Positions 52,679-61,702 of a stretch of 64,000 bases of DNA are shown one piece after another. Below the pieces are notes generated by a model that was given only the letters and a program-made list of their open reading frames with translations, was not told the DNA's origin and searched no databases. Position 1 is the first letter of the stretch, and the number at the start of each line of letters is the position of its first letter. The position numbers and the translations under genes are program-made. Origin of the DNA: Alloprevotella sp. (lineage in GTDB: Bacteria; Bacteroidota; Bacteroidia; Bacteroidales; Bacteroidaceae); contig JAFUTC010000006.1 in NCBI GenBank assembly GCA_017471505.1, positions 1-64,000 of the forward strand, in the 5' to 3' direction.

Positions 52679-53539
52679 CTACTTGTCGGAGGCCGGAGCC
52701 TCGTCAATCAGGTCGAGGAACTGGTCGAGTTTCGGCGTGATGATGATTTGCGTGCGGCGATTGCGCTGGCGTCCGAGCTCGCTATCGTTGTCGGTGAGCG
52801 GGTTATACTCGCCTCGACCGCCAGCAGTAAGACGGCTGGGATTTACGCCATACTTGTTCTGCAATTCCTGCACAACGCTCGACGCGCGCAAGCAGCTGAG
52901 GTCCCAGTTGTTGCGTATGTTCTGGCGCGAGATAGGCACCGTGTCGGTGTTTCCCTCTACAAGCACGTCATAGTCCTTATAGTCGGTGATGATTTTGGCA
53001 ATCTTTGCCAACGTCTCACCAGCGCGTGCGTTGATTTCGTAACTGCCGCTCTTGTAGAGCATATTGTCGGCCAGCGAAATATAGACAACGCCCTTGAGCA
53101 CCTTGACATCGACGTCCTGAAGTTCGTCGCGCGTGAGCGAACGGGTGAGCTTGTTGGTCAGGGCAATGTTGAGCGAGTCGCTTTTCGACTTGGCCTCCAC
53201 CAGATGCTGGATGTACTTGTTCGAGGCATTGATTTCGTCGACCAGCTTCGAGATGTTCACACTGCCGGCCGTATTCTGCTGAAGACTCTGGTCCAGGCTG
53301 CGCTGCAGGGCAGCATAGTCGGCGCGAAGCTGCTCGTTGGTCTTCTGGGCATCGAGTATGCGGTCCTGCAAGTTGCGGCGGTCCACATAGCACTGCGCCA
53401 GTTTGACGCGGAAGTCTTCCTTAATCTTTTCCGACTCGTCATACTTGACTTTCAATTCCGCAAGTTCTTTCTTTGCGGCACAACTTGACAGCAGCACCAC
53501 GGCAGCCATCAAGGCGAGCATGAGATAGTTCTTTTTCAT
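52679..53539 (-). CDS. OmpA-family peptidoglycan-binding lipoprotein
   Basis: Starting at MKKNYLMLALMAAVVLLSSC, the product is 286 residues with a lipobox. Residues about 22-145 form a coiled coil (AAKKELAELKVKYDESEKIK, LRADYAALQRSLDQSLQQ). The C-terminal OmpA domain has VYISLADNMLYKSGSYEINA, VLVEGNTDTVPI, WDLSCLRASSVVQEL and GRGEYNPLTDNDSELGRQRNRR, with the Asp and Arg that bind diaminopimelate. It links the envelope to the cell wall. A well-spaced promoter lies 50 bp upstream. Confidence 0.9.
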   Translation of the reverse strand: MKKNYLMLALMAAVVLLSSCAAKKELAELKVKYDESEKIKEDFRVKLAQCYVDRRNLQDRILDAQKTNEQLRADYAALQRSLDQSLQQNTAGSVNISKLVDEINASNKYIQHLVEAKSKSDSLNIALTNKLTRSLTRDELQDVDVKVLKGVVYISLADNMLYKSGSYEINARAGETLAKIAKIITDYKDYDVLVEGNTDTVPISRQNIRNNWDLSCLRASSVVQELQNKYGVNPSRLTAGGRGEYNPLTDNDSELGRQRNRRTQIIITPKLDQFLDLIDEAPASDK

Positions 53540-53588
53540 ATCAAAGCAATTTAAAGTATTCGTATTATTATAGCATTGCATTCGGGTG

Positions 53589-53618
53589 CAAATGTACTGA
53601 CTTTGACGAATAACCAAA
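53589..53618 (-). promoter_or_regulatory. Promoter of the OmpA-family lipoprotein gene
   Basis: Minus-strand TTTG (53615-53618), 18 bp, then TACATTTG (53589-53596), 50 bp before the start. Confidence 0.6.
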
Positions 53619-53767
53619 GCGAAAACGCGATAATTGCGCCGATTTTTTGAATTATTAAGTTTAGAAATGTTAAGGCCCCGACGGCTCCCGCGACCTTTTT
53701 CCAAAGGAAAATCAGCAAAAAGGTTGGCAGTTTGACTATGCTGTCGTACTTTTGCACCCACTAACCG

Positions 53768-53826
53768 ACCGACAGAGGACAGATTTGGCTGCTTGCAACC
53801 TCTCAAAAACAATGCTAAAACGACGT
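53768..53826 (+). promoter_or_regulatory. SAM-II-like riboswitch in the metK leader
   Basis: A short stem GAGG (53775-53778) with CCTC (53799-53802) encloses AGATTTGGCTGCTTGCAA; an A-rich linker and AATGCTAAAACG (53811-53822) follow. The order (AUUU, UUGCA, closing stem, A-rich linker, GCUAAA) matches the SAM-II aptamer pseudoknot known from alphaproteobacteria and Bacteroidetes. It stands directly before metK, which makes SAM, and is followed by a terminator. The match is by eye. Confidence 0.55.
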
Positions 53827-53870
53827 CTGTGCGCTCCGAAACTGCGCGTAGGCGGACCCCATAAGGAACG

Positions 53871-53894
53871 AAGCGCCCGCAAGGCGCTTTTTTT
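53871..53894 (+). terminator. Intrinsic terminator before metK, probable riboswitch output
   Basis: AAGCGCC (53871-53877) pairs with GGCGCTT (53883-53889), 5-base loop, then a T-run to 53894. It is 59 bp before the metK start, so it is likely an attenuator. A GCGC...GCGC element at 53831-53847 could be a competing stem. Confidence 0.75.
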
Positions 53895-53952
53895 CATATA
53901 GCATCATATAGGCCAGCCGCCGGTCGTGCTAACCAACTAACACCAAAGACCT

Positions 53953-55242
53953 ATGTATCTATTCACCTCAGAATCCGTTTCGGAAGGCCATCCCGACAAA
54001 GTGGCCGACCAGATTTCCGACGCCATCCTCGACCAGCTTCTCGCCTACGACCCCAAGAGCAAAGTGGCATGCGAGACCCTCGTGACCACCGGACAGGTGG
54101 TGGTGGCCGGAGAAATACGCAGCAACGCCTGGTGCGACTTGCAAGACACCATCCGACAGACCATCGACCACATCGGATATAACCGCAGCGAACTGGAATT
54201 CGATGCCAAGAGTTGCGGCATATTCTCGTCCATCCACGACCAAAGCGGCGACATCAACCGCGGCGTGGAGCGCGAAAATCCCGAAGACCAGGGCGCCGGC
54301 GACCAAGGCATGATGTTCGGCTACGCCACCAACGAGACCGACAACTATATGCCGCTGCCGCTCAGCCTGGCTCAGGACATCATGATTACCCTTGCACGCA
54401 TCCGCCGCGAGGGCAAACTGATGACCTACCTGCGCCCCGACGCCAAAAGCCAAGTCACCGTGGCCTACGACGACCACCACCGCGCCGTCGGCATAGACAC
54501 CATCGTCGTCTCCACGCAGCACGACGAGTTTATCACAGCCGAACAGGCCGGCAGCCAAGAGGCCGCCGAGAAACAAATGCTCGAACAGATTGAGAACGAC
54601 GTCATCCACATCCTCATCCCGCGTACCGTGGAAGAACGCGTCAAGACAAGCGCCATACGCGACCTGTTCGAGAAGAGCCAAATCAAGTTCTTCGTCAACC
54701 CCACAGGCAAGTTCGTCATCGGAGGTCCGGCCGGCGACACCGGACTAACGGGCCGCAAAATCATTGCCGACACCTACGGAGGCCGAGGTGCCCACGGAGG
54801 CGGCGCCTTCTCGGGCAAAGACCCGTCGAAGGTAGACCGCTCGGCCGCCTACGCAGCCCGATACATCGCCAAGAATATGGTGGCCGCCGGCGTCAGCGAC
54901 GAAATGCTCGTGCAACTCAGCTATGCCATCGGAAAAGCCAAGCCCGTCAGCATCTACGTCAACACCTACGGCACCGCACACGTGGCCTGCAGCGACAGCG
55001 AAATAGCCAACCGAATCGCCGAACTGTTCGACCTGCGCCCCTACGCCATCGAGCAGAAACTGAAACTACGCTTCCCCATCTATAAAGAGACCGCAACCTA
55101 CGGCCACATGGGCCACCAGCCGCGCACGAAAGTGAAACACTTCCGCTGCAACGGCCTGCCCGACAAGACCCTTGAGGTAGAACTCTTCACTTGGGAGAAA
55201 CTCGACATGGTTGACAAGATACGCGAAACTTTCTCTATATGA
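53953..55242 (+). CDS. metK: S-adenosylmethionine synthetase
   Basis: The 429-residue enzyme has SVSEGHPDKVADQISDAILD at the N-terminus, GAGDQGMMFGYATNET, GGPAGDTGLTGRKIIADTYGG and GGGAFSGKDPSKVDRSAAYAARYIAKNMV, which carry the metal and phosphate ligands. It makes SAM from methionine and ATP, the donor used by the two methyltransferases in the left island. The next gene starts in its ATGA stop overlap. Confidence 0.96.
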   Translation: MYLFTSESVSEGHPDKVADQISDAILDQLLAYDPKSKVACETLVTTGQVVVAGEIRSNAWCDLQDTIRQTIDHIGYNRSELEFDAKSCGIFSSIHDQSGDINRGVERENPEDQGAGDQGMMFGYATNETDNYMPLPLSLAQDIMITLARIRREGKLMTYLRPDAKSQVTVAYDDHHRAVGIDTIVVSTQHDEFITAEQAGSQEAAEKQMLEQIENDVIHILIPRTVEERVKTSAIRDLFEKSQIKFFVNPTGKFVIGGPAGDTGLTGRKIIADTYGGRGAHGGGAFSGKDPSKVDRSAAYAARYIAKNMVAAGVSDEMLVQLSYAIGKAKPVSIYVNTYGTAHVACSDSEIANRIAELFDLRPYAIEQKLKLRFPIYKETATYGHMGHQPRTKVKHFRCNGLPDKTLEVELFTWEKLDMVDKIRETFSI

Positions 55243-55814
55243 ACATCACCGTCTACGCAGCCTCAAGCGGACAAGTGCCTGCCGCCTACACGGAAGTGGC
55301 GAGCCAGCTCGGCACGGAAATAGCCCTTGCCGGACACACCTTGGTCAACGGAGCCGGCCGACTGGGACTGATGGCCGCAACCACCGACGCCTGCCTGAAA
55401 GCAGGCGGACGCACCGTCGGAGTCATACCCGAATTCATGGTAGAACAGGGCTGGCAGCACGACGGAATGTCGGAACTGATCGTAACCCAGTCGATGCACG
55501 AGCGCAAAGAGACCATGATAAAAATCGCAGGAGCCTGCGTGGCGCTGCCAGGCGGATGCGGAACGATGGAAGAGTTGCTCGAAGCCATCACATGGAAGCA
55601 GCTCGGACTTTTCCTAAAGCCCATCGTCATCCTCAACGTAGGAGGCTACTACGACTCTATGCTCGCGCAACTGAACAAAGCCGTCGACGAGCGCTTCATG
55701 CGACCCATGCACACACAGCTCTGGGCCACGGCCGCCACGGCCAAAGAAGCCGTCCGGCTATGTGAGGAGACCCCCGAGTGGGACCGTTCGCTCCGCAAGT
55801 ACGCCGCACTCTGA
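55239..55814 (+). CDS. LOG family (TIGR00730) Rossmann-fold protein
   Basis: The 191-residue protein has the LOG motifs: N-terminal YAASSGQVPAAYTEVASQLG, LVNGAGRLGLMAATTDACL, MHERKETMIKIAGACVALPGGCGTMEELLEAI with the conserved PGGxGTxxE, and a final GYYDSMLAQL. LOG proteins hydrolyse nucleoside 5'-monophosphates to free base, and some activate cytokinins; the role in gut-type bacteria is open. It overlaps metK by 4 bp. Confidence 0.9.
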   Translation: MNITVYAASSGQVPAAYTEVASQLGTEIALAGHTLVNGAGRLGLMAATTDACLKAGGRTVGVIPEFMVEQGWQHDGMSELIVTQSMHERKETMIKIAGACVALPGGCGTMEELLEAITWKQLGLFLKPIVILNVGGYYDSMLAQLNKAVDERFMRPMHTQLWATAATAKEAVRLCEETPEWDRSLRKYAAL

Positions 55815-55840
55815 CCGCCCCAACCCATTGGTCCCAACCC

Positions 55841-56869
55841 ATGCTACAAGACAGTCTGCACATAGCCCAGTTGAACGATTCGATTGCATTGCCCGACAGC
55901 GCAGTCAGTGCGCCGCCGTCGTACGTCTACCTACCTCCTCTGAAGCCAGACACCTCGGCCACCGGCTATCTCGACCCACTTGTGGCCCTGTCGCCCGTCA
56001 TTCCGCAACCGGACTATAGCGACCTGCACGCCTACGAACTTTCTACCACCAAGACGGCCATCGATTTCTACCGGCAAGTCAACAGCCCGCTCGCCGACAG
56101 CCTGCGCGTGGCGCTCAACGACAGCGCCTTCCAGGCACGCCAGCATCAGACCGCCTGCGAGAACTACACCTCCGACCGGCAAGCCTACAGCGTGAGCAGC
56201 GACGACTATATCACCGCCATACTGCTCGTGTGCACCTTCCTGGCCGCATACGTCATCATCCACGGAAAGAAGTTCCTCCACAACCACGACCTTATCCCGT
56301 CGTTCCACAAGAAAGTGGTCGACAAGCACAACGTGCGCACCTCGCTCGAAATCCACGGCATCCTGTTCCTCATCCTTGAGACATGCTTCACGATGGGCAT
56401 CATCTCCACCAGCCTCATAGTGCGGATGCAGACCGACTATAGCCTGACGGGCACTCCCTACGAGCTGCTCATCGGCACGAGCCTGTTCTTCCTCGTCTTC
56501 TACTTGGCCAAACTGGCTTTCTACGGCTTCGTCAACAGCATCTTCTTCGACCGCGTCACCGTCATAAGGTGGAACGACACCTACCTATTCAGCATCTTCA
56601 TCCAGGGCGTGTTGCTGCTCCCGGTCACCTTGCTCGTCATCTATTCCGCCATCTCGGTCGACGTGCTGCTTATAGCATGGCTCACTATGCTCTTTGTGTC
56701 GAAAGCCTTCCTTATCAGCCAGTCGTTTAGCGTATTTCCCAAGAAAAATGCCACCTATTTGCACATTTTGTTGTACCTTTGCAGCGTTGAAATACTACCG
56801 CCAATCCTTGTGTGGCACGCCCTAACCAACCTGTTGGACAGCCTTTTCGTCCCGCAAACCCTTTTCTAA
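55841..56869 (+). CDS. DUF4271 family membrane protein
   Basis: Starting at MLQDSLHIAQLNDS, the product is 342 residues: a soluble N-terminal ~125 residues rich in Ser and Asp, then about seven to eight hydrophobic segments (ITAILLVCTFLAAYVII, LFLILETCFTMGIISTSLIV, IFIQGVLLLPVTLLVIYSA). It matches the Bacteroidetes DUF4271 family, which regularly precedes hemD. Function unknown. A possible internal promoter (TACCTTTG, 56774-56781) lies near its end. Confidence 0.87.
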   Translation: MLQDSLHIAQLNDSIALPDSAVSAPPSYVYLPPLKPDTSATGYLDPLVALSPVIPQPDYSDLHAYELSTTKTAIDFYRQVNSPLADSLRVALNDSAFQARQHQTACENYTSDRQAYSVSSDDYITAILLVCTFLAAYVIIHGKKFLHNHDLIPSFHKKVVDKHNVRTSLEIHGILFLILETCFTMGIISTSLIVRMQTDYSLTGTPYELLIGTSLFFLVFYLAKLAFYGFVNSIFFDRVTVIRWNDTYLFSIFIQGVLLLPVTLLVIYSAISVDVLLIAWLTMLFVSKAFLISQSFSVFPKKNATYLHILLYLCSVEILPPILVWHALTNLLDSLFVPQTLF

Positions 56870-56875
56870 CATAGA

Positions 56876-57616
56876 ATGATTAAGAAAATCCTCATATCGC
56901 AGCCTCAACCGACCTCGGAAAAGTCGCCGTATTTTGAGATTGCCAAGAAGCACAACGTAGAACTAACCTTCCACTCATTCGTCAAAGTAGAGGGCGTCAC
57001 GACAAAAGAATTCCGTGCGCAGAAAGTTCACATCCCCGACTTCACGGCCATAGTGTTCAACTCGCGCCACGCTATCGACCAGTTCTTCAGCCTATGCAAA
57101 GAACTGCGCATCACCATGCCCGACGACACCAAGTACTTCGGACTGTCGGAGAAGATTATGCTCTACATCCAGAAGTATGTGCAATACCGCAAGCGCAAGG
57201 TCTTCTTCAGCGAAAAGGGCAACTGGGACGAACTGCTCACTATCATGCAGAAGCACAGTTCCGAGAAATACCTCATTCCCCAAAGCGAAAGCACCACTCA
57301 CAATATCACCGAGAAGCTCGACGCTATGGGACTGACCTACAAGACCTGCGTCATCTACCGCACCATAAGCAACAAGATGCTCGAAAGTATCAAGGACTTC
57401 GACCTGACCATACTTTTCACGCCGGTGGGCGTAGATACGCTGCTGAAGTTCTATCCCGACTTCCAGCAGGACCATGTGCTGCTCGGCTGCTTCGGACACA
57501 ACACCGCCGACCATATTAAGACCCTCGGACTGCCCTTGGCTTTCGAGGCGCCCACCGCAGAAACGCCGTCGCTCACCAGTGCGCTCGACAAATTTCTGAC
57601 GGAAAACAACAAATAA
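56876..57616 (+). CDS. hemD: Uroporphyrinogen-III synthase
   Basis: The 246-residue protein matches the Bacteroidetes HemD type: IKKILISQPQPTSEKSPYF, IVFNSRHAIDQFF, GLSEKIMLYIQKYVQYRKRKVF, LIPQSESTTHNITEKL, and LLGCFGHNTADHIKTLGLPL. It closes hydroxymethylbilane to uroporphyrinogen III. It starts 6 bp after the DUF4271 stop. A terminator follows and separates it from rnpA. Confidence 0.87.
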   Translation: MIKKILISQPQPTSEKSPYFEIAKKHNVELTFHSFVKVEGVTTKEFRAQKVHIPDFTAIVFNSRHAIDQFFSLCKELRITMPDDTKYFGLSEKIMLYIQKYVQYRKRKVFFSEKGNWDELLTIMQKHSSEKYLIPQSESTTHNITEKLDAMGLTYKTCVIYRTISNKMLESIKDFDLTILFTPVGVDTLLKFYPDFQQDHVLLGCFGHNTADHIKTLGLPLAFEAPTAETPSLTSALDKFLTENNK

Positions 57617-57644
57617 GCCCCTCGCGCAGGGACGCAAACCTATA

Positions 57645-57683
57645 AAAACCATCGGAAACACATTGGCGTTTTCCGATGGTTTT
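57645..57683 (+). terminator. Terminator after hemD
   Basis: AAAACCATCGGAAA (57645-57658) pairs with TTTCCGATGGTTTT (57670-57683) over an 11-base loop; both ends are A/T tracts. Confidence 0.85.
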
Positions 57684-57724
57684 ATAATTTCGCCCCGACA
57701 ACCCTTACTTCCGACCCAACCGCT

Positions 57725-58138
57725 ATGCCTACACGCACCTTCCCCAAGTCCGAGCATCTGTGCCTCCGTGCAGAGATTGACAAACTCTTCACCTCCGGAA
57801 GTGTTTCTGCTTCGGTTTTTCCCATTAGAGGTGTCTTCCGGCTCACGCCCCTGTCCGACGAACCGCGGGTAAAGGTGCTCATCAGCGTTTCGAAGCGCCA
57901 TTTCCACCACGCCACCGACCGAAACACCATCAAGCGTAGGATGCGCGAAGCCTACCGCCTGCACAAGGCCGACTTCATAGGCAACCTGCCCGACGGCATA
58001 GGCCTGCACGTCGGGTTCCTATGGCTGTCGGACACGATGACCGACTTTCCGAAAATTGAGGAAAGCCTCCGCACGCTCCTCAATATCATCGCCGACAAGG
58101 CCACCCTTGCCCAGCGCACCAACCCTATCGAACTATGA
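57725..58138 (+). CDS. rnpA: Ribonuclease P protein component
   Basis: The 137-residue basic protein has the RnpA signature [16 protein letters not shown] near residue 63 and the preceding [15 protein letters not shown]. The N-terminal [17 protein letters not shown] matches the family. It binds the RNase P RNA and helps mature tRNA 5' ends. Its last bases overlap yidD by 4 bp. Confidence 0.93.
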   Translation: MPTRTFPKSEHLCLRAEIDKLFTSGSVSASVFPIRGVFRLTPLSDEPRVKVLISVSKRHFHHATDRNTIKRRMREAYRLHKADFIGNLPDGIGLHVGFLWLSDTMTDFPKIEESLRTLLNIIADKATLAQRTNPIEL

Positions 58139-58353
58139 CACTACTGGCTCGCCTGCTCATCTGCCCCATTCGCTTCTATCAGCGCTACATATCGCCGCTG
58201 ACGCCGCCATCGTGCCGCTTCACGCCAACCTGCTCGCAATATGCCGTAGAAGCATTGCAGAAACACGGAGCCTTAAAGGGCATGTATTTGGCCATACGCC
58301 GCCTGCTCAGATGTCACCCGTGGGGAGGCAGCGGATACGACCCCGTGCCCTAA
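58135..58353 (+). CDS. yidD: Membrane protein insertion efficiency factor YidD
   Basis: The 72-residue protein has the full YidD pattern: [35 protein letters not shown] (in parts), then [24 protein letters not shown]. It sits at the membrane and aids YidC-dependent insertion. The rnpA-yidD order with overlap is classical. Confidence 0.95.
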   Translation: MTLLARLLICPIRFYQRYISPLTPPSCRFTPTCSQYAVEALQKHGALKGMYLAIRRLLRCHPWGGSGYDPVP

Positions 58354-58379
58354 TCCTCCCACCTTTTTTCTGCTCGCTT

Positions 58380-58985
58380 ATGGACGCCGCCCAGAAGCCT
58401 TTTGCATTCGTGCCTACTGACTTGCACACGCACCGCACGACCGACCTGCAGCCGAACGACATTGTCTGCCTGTCGCGCGAACAGATGCGGTCGGCCGTCG
58501 CCATGCCGCCTGCGGACGCGCACCACTATTCGGTGGCCGTGCATCCCTGGTGGACCAACTCCGACGAGGCGGCCGCGCTCTGGGAGCACGTGGAGCGCCT
58601 GGCAAGGCAACCGGCCTGCGTGGCCATCGGAGAATGCGGCCTCGACCGACTCCGCGGTGCCGCGATAGAAACCCAGCAGCAATGGTTCGAACGCCACGTG
58701 GCACTGAGCGAGCGCATAGGCAAACCGCTCGTCATCCACTGCGTGCGGGCCTACGACCTGCTGCTGCGGCTGCACAAGACGCTCCGCCCCAGCCAGACAT
58801 GGATTGTGCACGGATTTCGCGGTAAGGCATCGCTGGCCGCCCAACTGCTCGCAGCCGGCTTCTCACTCAGCTACGGCAAGAACCACCAGCCCGAGGCCTA
58901 TGCCATCACGCCGCCGGAGCGCCGCTTTGTGGAGTCGGACGACGAGCCCGTGCGGCCGCAGGACGACTGGTTCGAACCGATATGA
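58380..58985 (+). CDS. TatD family metal-dependent hydrolase, short form
   Basis: The 201-residue protein starts at MDAAQKPFAFVPTDLHTHR, which gives the metal-binding HTH. IGECGLDRLRG and FERHVALSERIGKPLVIHCVRAYD follow with the Glu and His ligands, then WIVHGFRGKASLAAQLL. It is shorter than E. coli TatD (260) but typical for Bacteroidetes. TatD proteins are 3'-5' DNA exonucleases. A frame extending 108 codons upstream runs through yidD and is not real. Confidence 0.87.
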   Translation: MDAAQKPFAFVPTDLHTHRTTDLQPNDIVCLSREQMRSAVAMPPADAHHYSVAVHPWWTNSDEAAALWEHVERLARQPACVAIGECGLDRLRGAAIETQQQWFERHVALSERIGKPLVIHCVRAYDLLLRLHKTLRPSQTWIVHGFRGKASLAAQLLAAGFSLSYGKNHQPEAYAITPPERRFVESDDEPVRPQDDWFEPI

Positions 58986-59019
58986 AAAAGGCCCCGACCG
59001 ATTGGTCAGAGCCTTTTTT
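58985..59019. terminator. Bidirectional terminator between tatD and rnc
   Basis: AAAAAGGC (58985-58992) pairs with GCCTTTTT (59011-59018), with an inner GACC/GGTC stem (58996-58999, 59004-59007). It serves both convergent genes. Confidence 0.75.
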
Positions 59020-59037
59020 CGTAGCATGGCACGGCAC

Positions 59038-59883
59038 CTATTCCTTTCCGCCCTTGTCGGTGCCGGCCGGCGCACTGGCTTCGGCGGCGACGGCCTGGGC
59101 GGGCGGATTGAGGCGTGCCTCCTTGCGCTCGTTCACCTTATTGCGGAAGGCTTCGTCACGGCGCCAGCGACCCATAGCTGCCTTGGCTGCCCGCTGCTGA
59201 CTCTCGCGCTTGGAGAAACCTTCGCCCTGTCCGGCCTTTAGTCCCTCTATCAGCACGAACGAACGGAACAATATCTCGGAACCGGCTTGTTTCTCTTCGC
59301 TTTTCAGGCGGAAGGCCACCGATATGCGGTTCTTCTGCGACCATTCCAGCAGGCGCGACTTGAAATTGTCGTCGCTACGGCTCAACTGCTCAAGGTTGAG
59401 GTAGGAATGGAGTATGCGCTGCTCGAAAAAGCGTGCGCAGTATTTGTATCCGCGGTCGAGATAGATGGCTCCGACAAGCGCCTCGAAGGCATTGCCAGGG
59501 ATGTTGCAGCGCTGGCCGTGGCTGTGGCTGTCCTGCCTTATGAGCCCCTCAAGCCCCACTTGTTGGGCGAGTTGGTTGAGCGTGGTGCGCTGCACGATGC
59601 GAGAGCGCAGGTTGGTCAGAAATCCCTCGCTCTTGTTCGGAAAATGCTCGTAGAGAATGGCCGAAACCACCGATTCGAGCACGGCATCGCCCAGGTATTC
59701 GAGACGCTCGTTGTCGGTGGGCTTGCCACTATTGCGGCGGTGGACACTGCTGCGATGCACGAGCGCCGTACGGTAGAAATCGATGCGATGCGGGTAGAAG
59801 CCTATGATTTTCCTAAGGCTAAAATAAAGCTCCTTATCCTTTCGGAAAAGGAGCCTTATGCGGTCTATCAGGTTGCTTGACAT
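59038..59883 (-). CDS. rnc: Ribonuclease III
   Basis: The 281-residue enzyme has the RNase III signature NERLEYLGDAVLESVVSAIL near residues 58-77 and the second catalytic part FEALVGAIYLDRGY, then a dsRNA-binding domain (residues about 178-245: FKSRLLEWSQKNRISVAFR, EGFSKRESQQRAAKAAMG). A Bacteroidetes-type 30-residue tail rich in A, E and K follows. It cuts double-stranded RNA in rRNA maturation. It is 12 bp after fabF in the acpP-fabF-rnc order. Confidence 0.95.
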   Translation of the reverse strand: MSSNLIDRIRLLFRKDKELYFSLRKIIGFYPHRIDFYRTALVHRSSVHRRNSGKPTDNERLEYLGDAVLESVVSAILYEHFPNKSEGFLTNLRSRIVQRTTLNQLAQQVGLEGLIRQDSHSHGQRCNIPGNAFEALVGAIYLDRGYKYCARFFEQRILHSYLNLEQLSRSDDNFKSRLLEWSQKNRISVAFRLKSEEKQAGSEILFRSFVLIEGLKAGQGEGFSKRESQQRAAKAAMGRWRRDEAFRNKVNERKEARLNPPAQAVAAEASAPAGTDKGGKE

Positions 59884-59895
59884 TGTGTGCGGAAC

Positions 59896-61158
59896 CTATG
59901 CTTCAAATTTCTTCAGTATAACGCAGGCGTTGTGTCCGCCAAAGCCGAACGTGTTGCTGAGTGCGGTCTTGATGGAACGGACTTGTGCCTTGTTGAACGT
60001 GAAGTTCAAGTCGTAGTCAATCTCCGGGTCGCGGTCGTCCTCGGCATGGTTGATGGTCGGGGGGATAATGCCGTCGACGATGGCCATAACACAGGCGAGA
60101 GCCTCCACGCCTCCGGCAGCGCCGAGAAGGTGGCCCGTCATCGATTTGGTAGAACTGATGTTGAGTTTGTAGGCATGTTCGCCGAATACCTGCTTGATGG
60201 CCTTCACTTCGCTTATGTCGCCGACCGGGGTACTGGTGCCGTGGACGTTGATGTAGTCGATTTCCTCGGGCTGCATACCGGCATCTTTCAGTGCGCGCTC
60301 CATGACGAGCCGTGCGCCAAGACCTTCGGGATGCGAGGCCGTGATGTGGTGTGCATCGGCACTCATTCCGACGCCTACCACTTCGCAGTAGATGTGTGCG
60401 CCGCGGGCCTGAGCGTGTTCGAGCGTCTCGAGCACGAGCATGCCGGCACCTTCGCCCATGACGAACCCGTCTCTCGATGCAGAGAACGGACGGCTGGCCG
60501 TCTCGCATTCATCGTTGCGCGTAGAGAGGGCATGCATGGCGTTGAAGCCGCCCACTCCGCACTCAATGATGCCTGCCTCGGCACCGCCGGTTACTATGGC
60601 GTTGGCTTTTCCCAGGCGCAGCAGGTTGAAGGCATCGGCAATGGCGTTCGTGCTGCTGGCGCAGGCGCTGGTCGTCGTATAGTTCGGACCGTGAAAACCG
60701 TAGTTGATGGCCACTTGTCCCGCTGCAATGTCGGAAATCATTTTCGGAATGAAGAAGGGCGAGAACTTGGGGCCGTCCTCCTTGTGAGTTGCATAGTAGT
60801 CGACTTCGGCTTCGAACGTGTGCATACCGCCGATGCCTATGCCCAATATGACTCCTACTTCGTTCTTGTCGATGCCCTCGCCGTCAAGCCCGCTGTCCTT
60901 GATGGCTTCTACGGCGGCCACGATGGCATATTGCTCGTAGAGGTCCATCTTGCGGAGCTGCTTGCGGTCGATAATGTCCGACGGGTCGAAATTCTTGACC
61001 TCGCAGGCAAAATGCGTCTTAAACTTCTCAGGGTCAAAGTGGGTTATCGGTGCAGAACCGCTCTTGCCGTTCTTCATGCTCTCCCACGTTTCAGCAGCCG
61101 TATTACCTATGGGCGTCAGGGCGCCCAATCCGGTCACAACAACTCGTTTTAGTTCCAT
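59896..61158 (-). CDS. fabF: 3-oxoacyl-[acyl-carrier-protein] synthase II
   Basis: Starting at MELKRVVVTGLGALTPIGN, the product is 420 residues. The catalytic Cys is in TTTSACASSTNAIADA, the two His in NVHGTSTPVGD and KSMTGHLLGAAGG, and GFGGHNACVILKKF ends the protein. It elongates acyl-ACP with malonyl-ACP. An ATG 24 bp upstream is also in frame but less conserved. Confidence 0.96.
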   Translation of the reverse strand: MELKRVVVTGLGALTPIGNTAAETWESMKNGKSGSAPITHFDPEKFKTHFACEVKNFDPSDIIDRKQLRKMDLYEQYAIVAAVEAIKDSGLDGEGIDKNEVGVILGIGIGGMHTFEAEVDYYATHKEDGPKFSPFFIPKMISDIAAGQVAINYGFHGPNYTTTSACASSTNAIADAFNLLRLGKANAIVTGGAEAGIIECGVGGFNAMHALSTRNDECETASRPFSASRDGFVMGEGAGMLVLETLEHAQARGAHIYCEVVGVGMSADAHHITASHPEGLGARLVMERALKDAGMQPEEIDYINVHGTSTPVGDISEVKAIKQVFGEHAYKLNISSTKSMTGHLLGAAGGVEALACVMAIVDGIIPPTINHAEDDRDPEIDYDLNFTFNKAQVRSIKTALSNTFGFGGHNACVILKKFEA

Positions 61159-61287
61159 TGATACGATTTTTCTAATGGTCATATATGCACATAACGTTTA
61201 ACGTTTGAACAACTCTCTCACGGCCTTATGCAGACTGTGATGGGCTGCGTCGCGCTAAACGTTATGTGGTTTGGTAAAGCTGATATT

Positions 61288-61524
61288 TTACTTTTTTGCT
61301 TCTTCTATATAAGCGATAGCGTCGCCAACCGTGCTGATTTTCTCGGCCTGGTCGTCGGGAATTGAAATGCCGAATTCTTTTTCGAACTCCATAATCAATT
61401 CTACGGTGTCAAGAGAGTCTGCACCCAGGTCGTTAGCGAAACTTGCTTCGGGTTTAACCTCGGCTTCGTCTACATTAAGCTTCTCAACGATAAGAGCTTT
61501 TACTTTTTCGGAAATTTCTGACAT
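61288..61524 (-). CDS. acpP: Acyl carrier protein
   Basis: The 78-residue acidic protein has the phosphopantetheine site [15 protein letters not shown] with Ser37-region DSL and the typical start [16 protein letters not shown]. It carries acyl chains in fatty-acid synthesis. It precedes fabF by 129 bp with no gene between them, and has a clear promoter. Confidence 0.97.
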   Translation of the reverse strand: MSEISEKVKALIVEKLNVDEAEVKPEASFANDLGADSLDTVELIMEFEKEFGISIPDDQAEKISTVGDAIAYIEEAKK

Positions 61525-61579
61525 AATGGTATCGTTATAAGTTTAACTTGTTGATTGATATCTAATCGATTTCGACTTG

Positions 61580-61611
61580 CAAACTTATACAATCCTATGC
61601 GACTACACAAA
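61580..61611 (-). promoter_or_regulatory. Promoter of acpP
   Basis: Minus-strand TTTG (61608-61611), 20 bp, then TAAGTTTG (61580-61587), 56 bp before the acpP start. Ideal spacing. Confidence 0.65.
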
Positions 61612-61702
61612 TATTTTACCGAAAAAACACGAAAATGCCCCCCTGCGCCTATGCGCCACGCACGTACTGCCGTGCCGTCGCCAGACGCCGTACAGACACG
61701 CT

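Noticed and set aside
58056-58379. Upstream extension of the tatD frame through yidD
   Set aside because: That part overlaps rnpA and yidD in another frame and lacks TatD homology; the family starts at MDAAQKPF.
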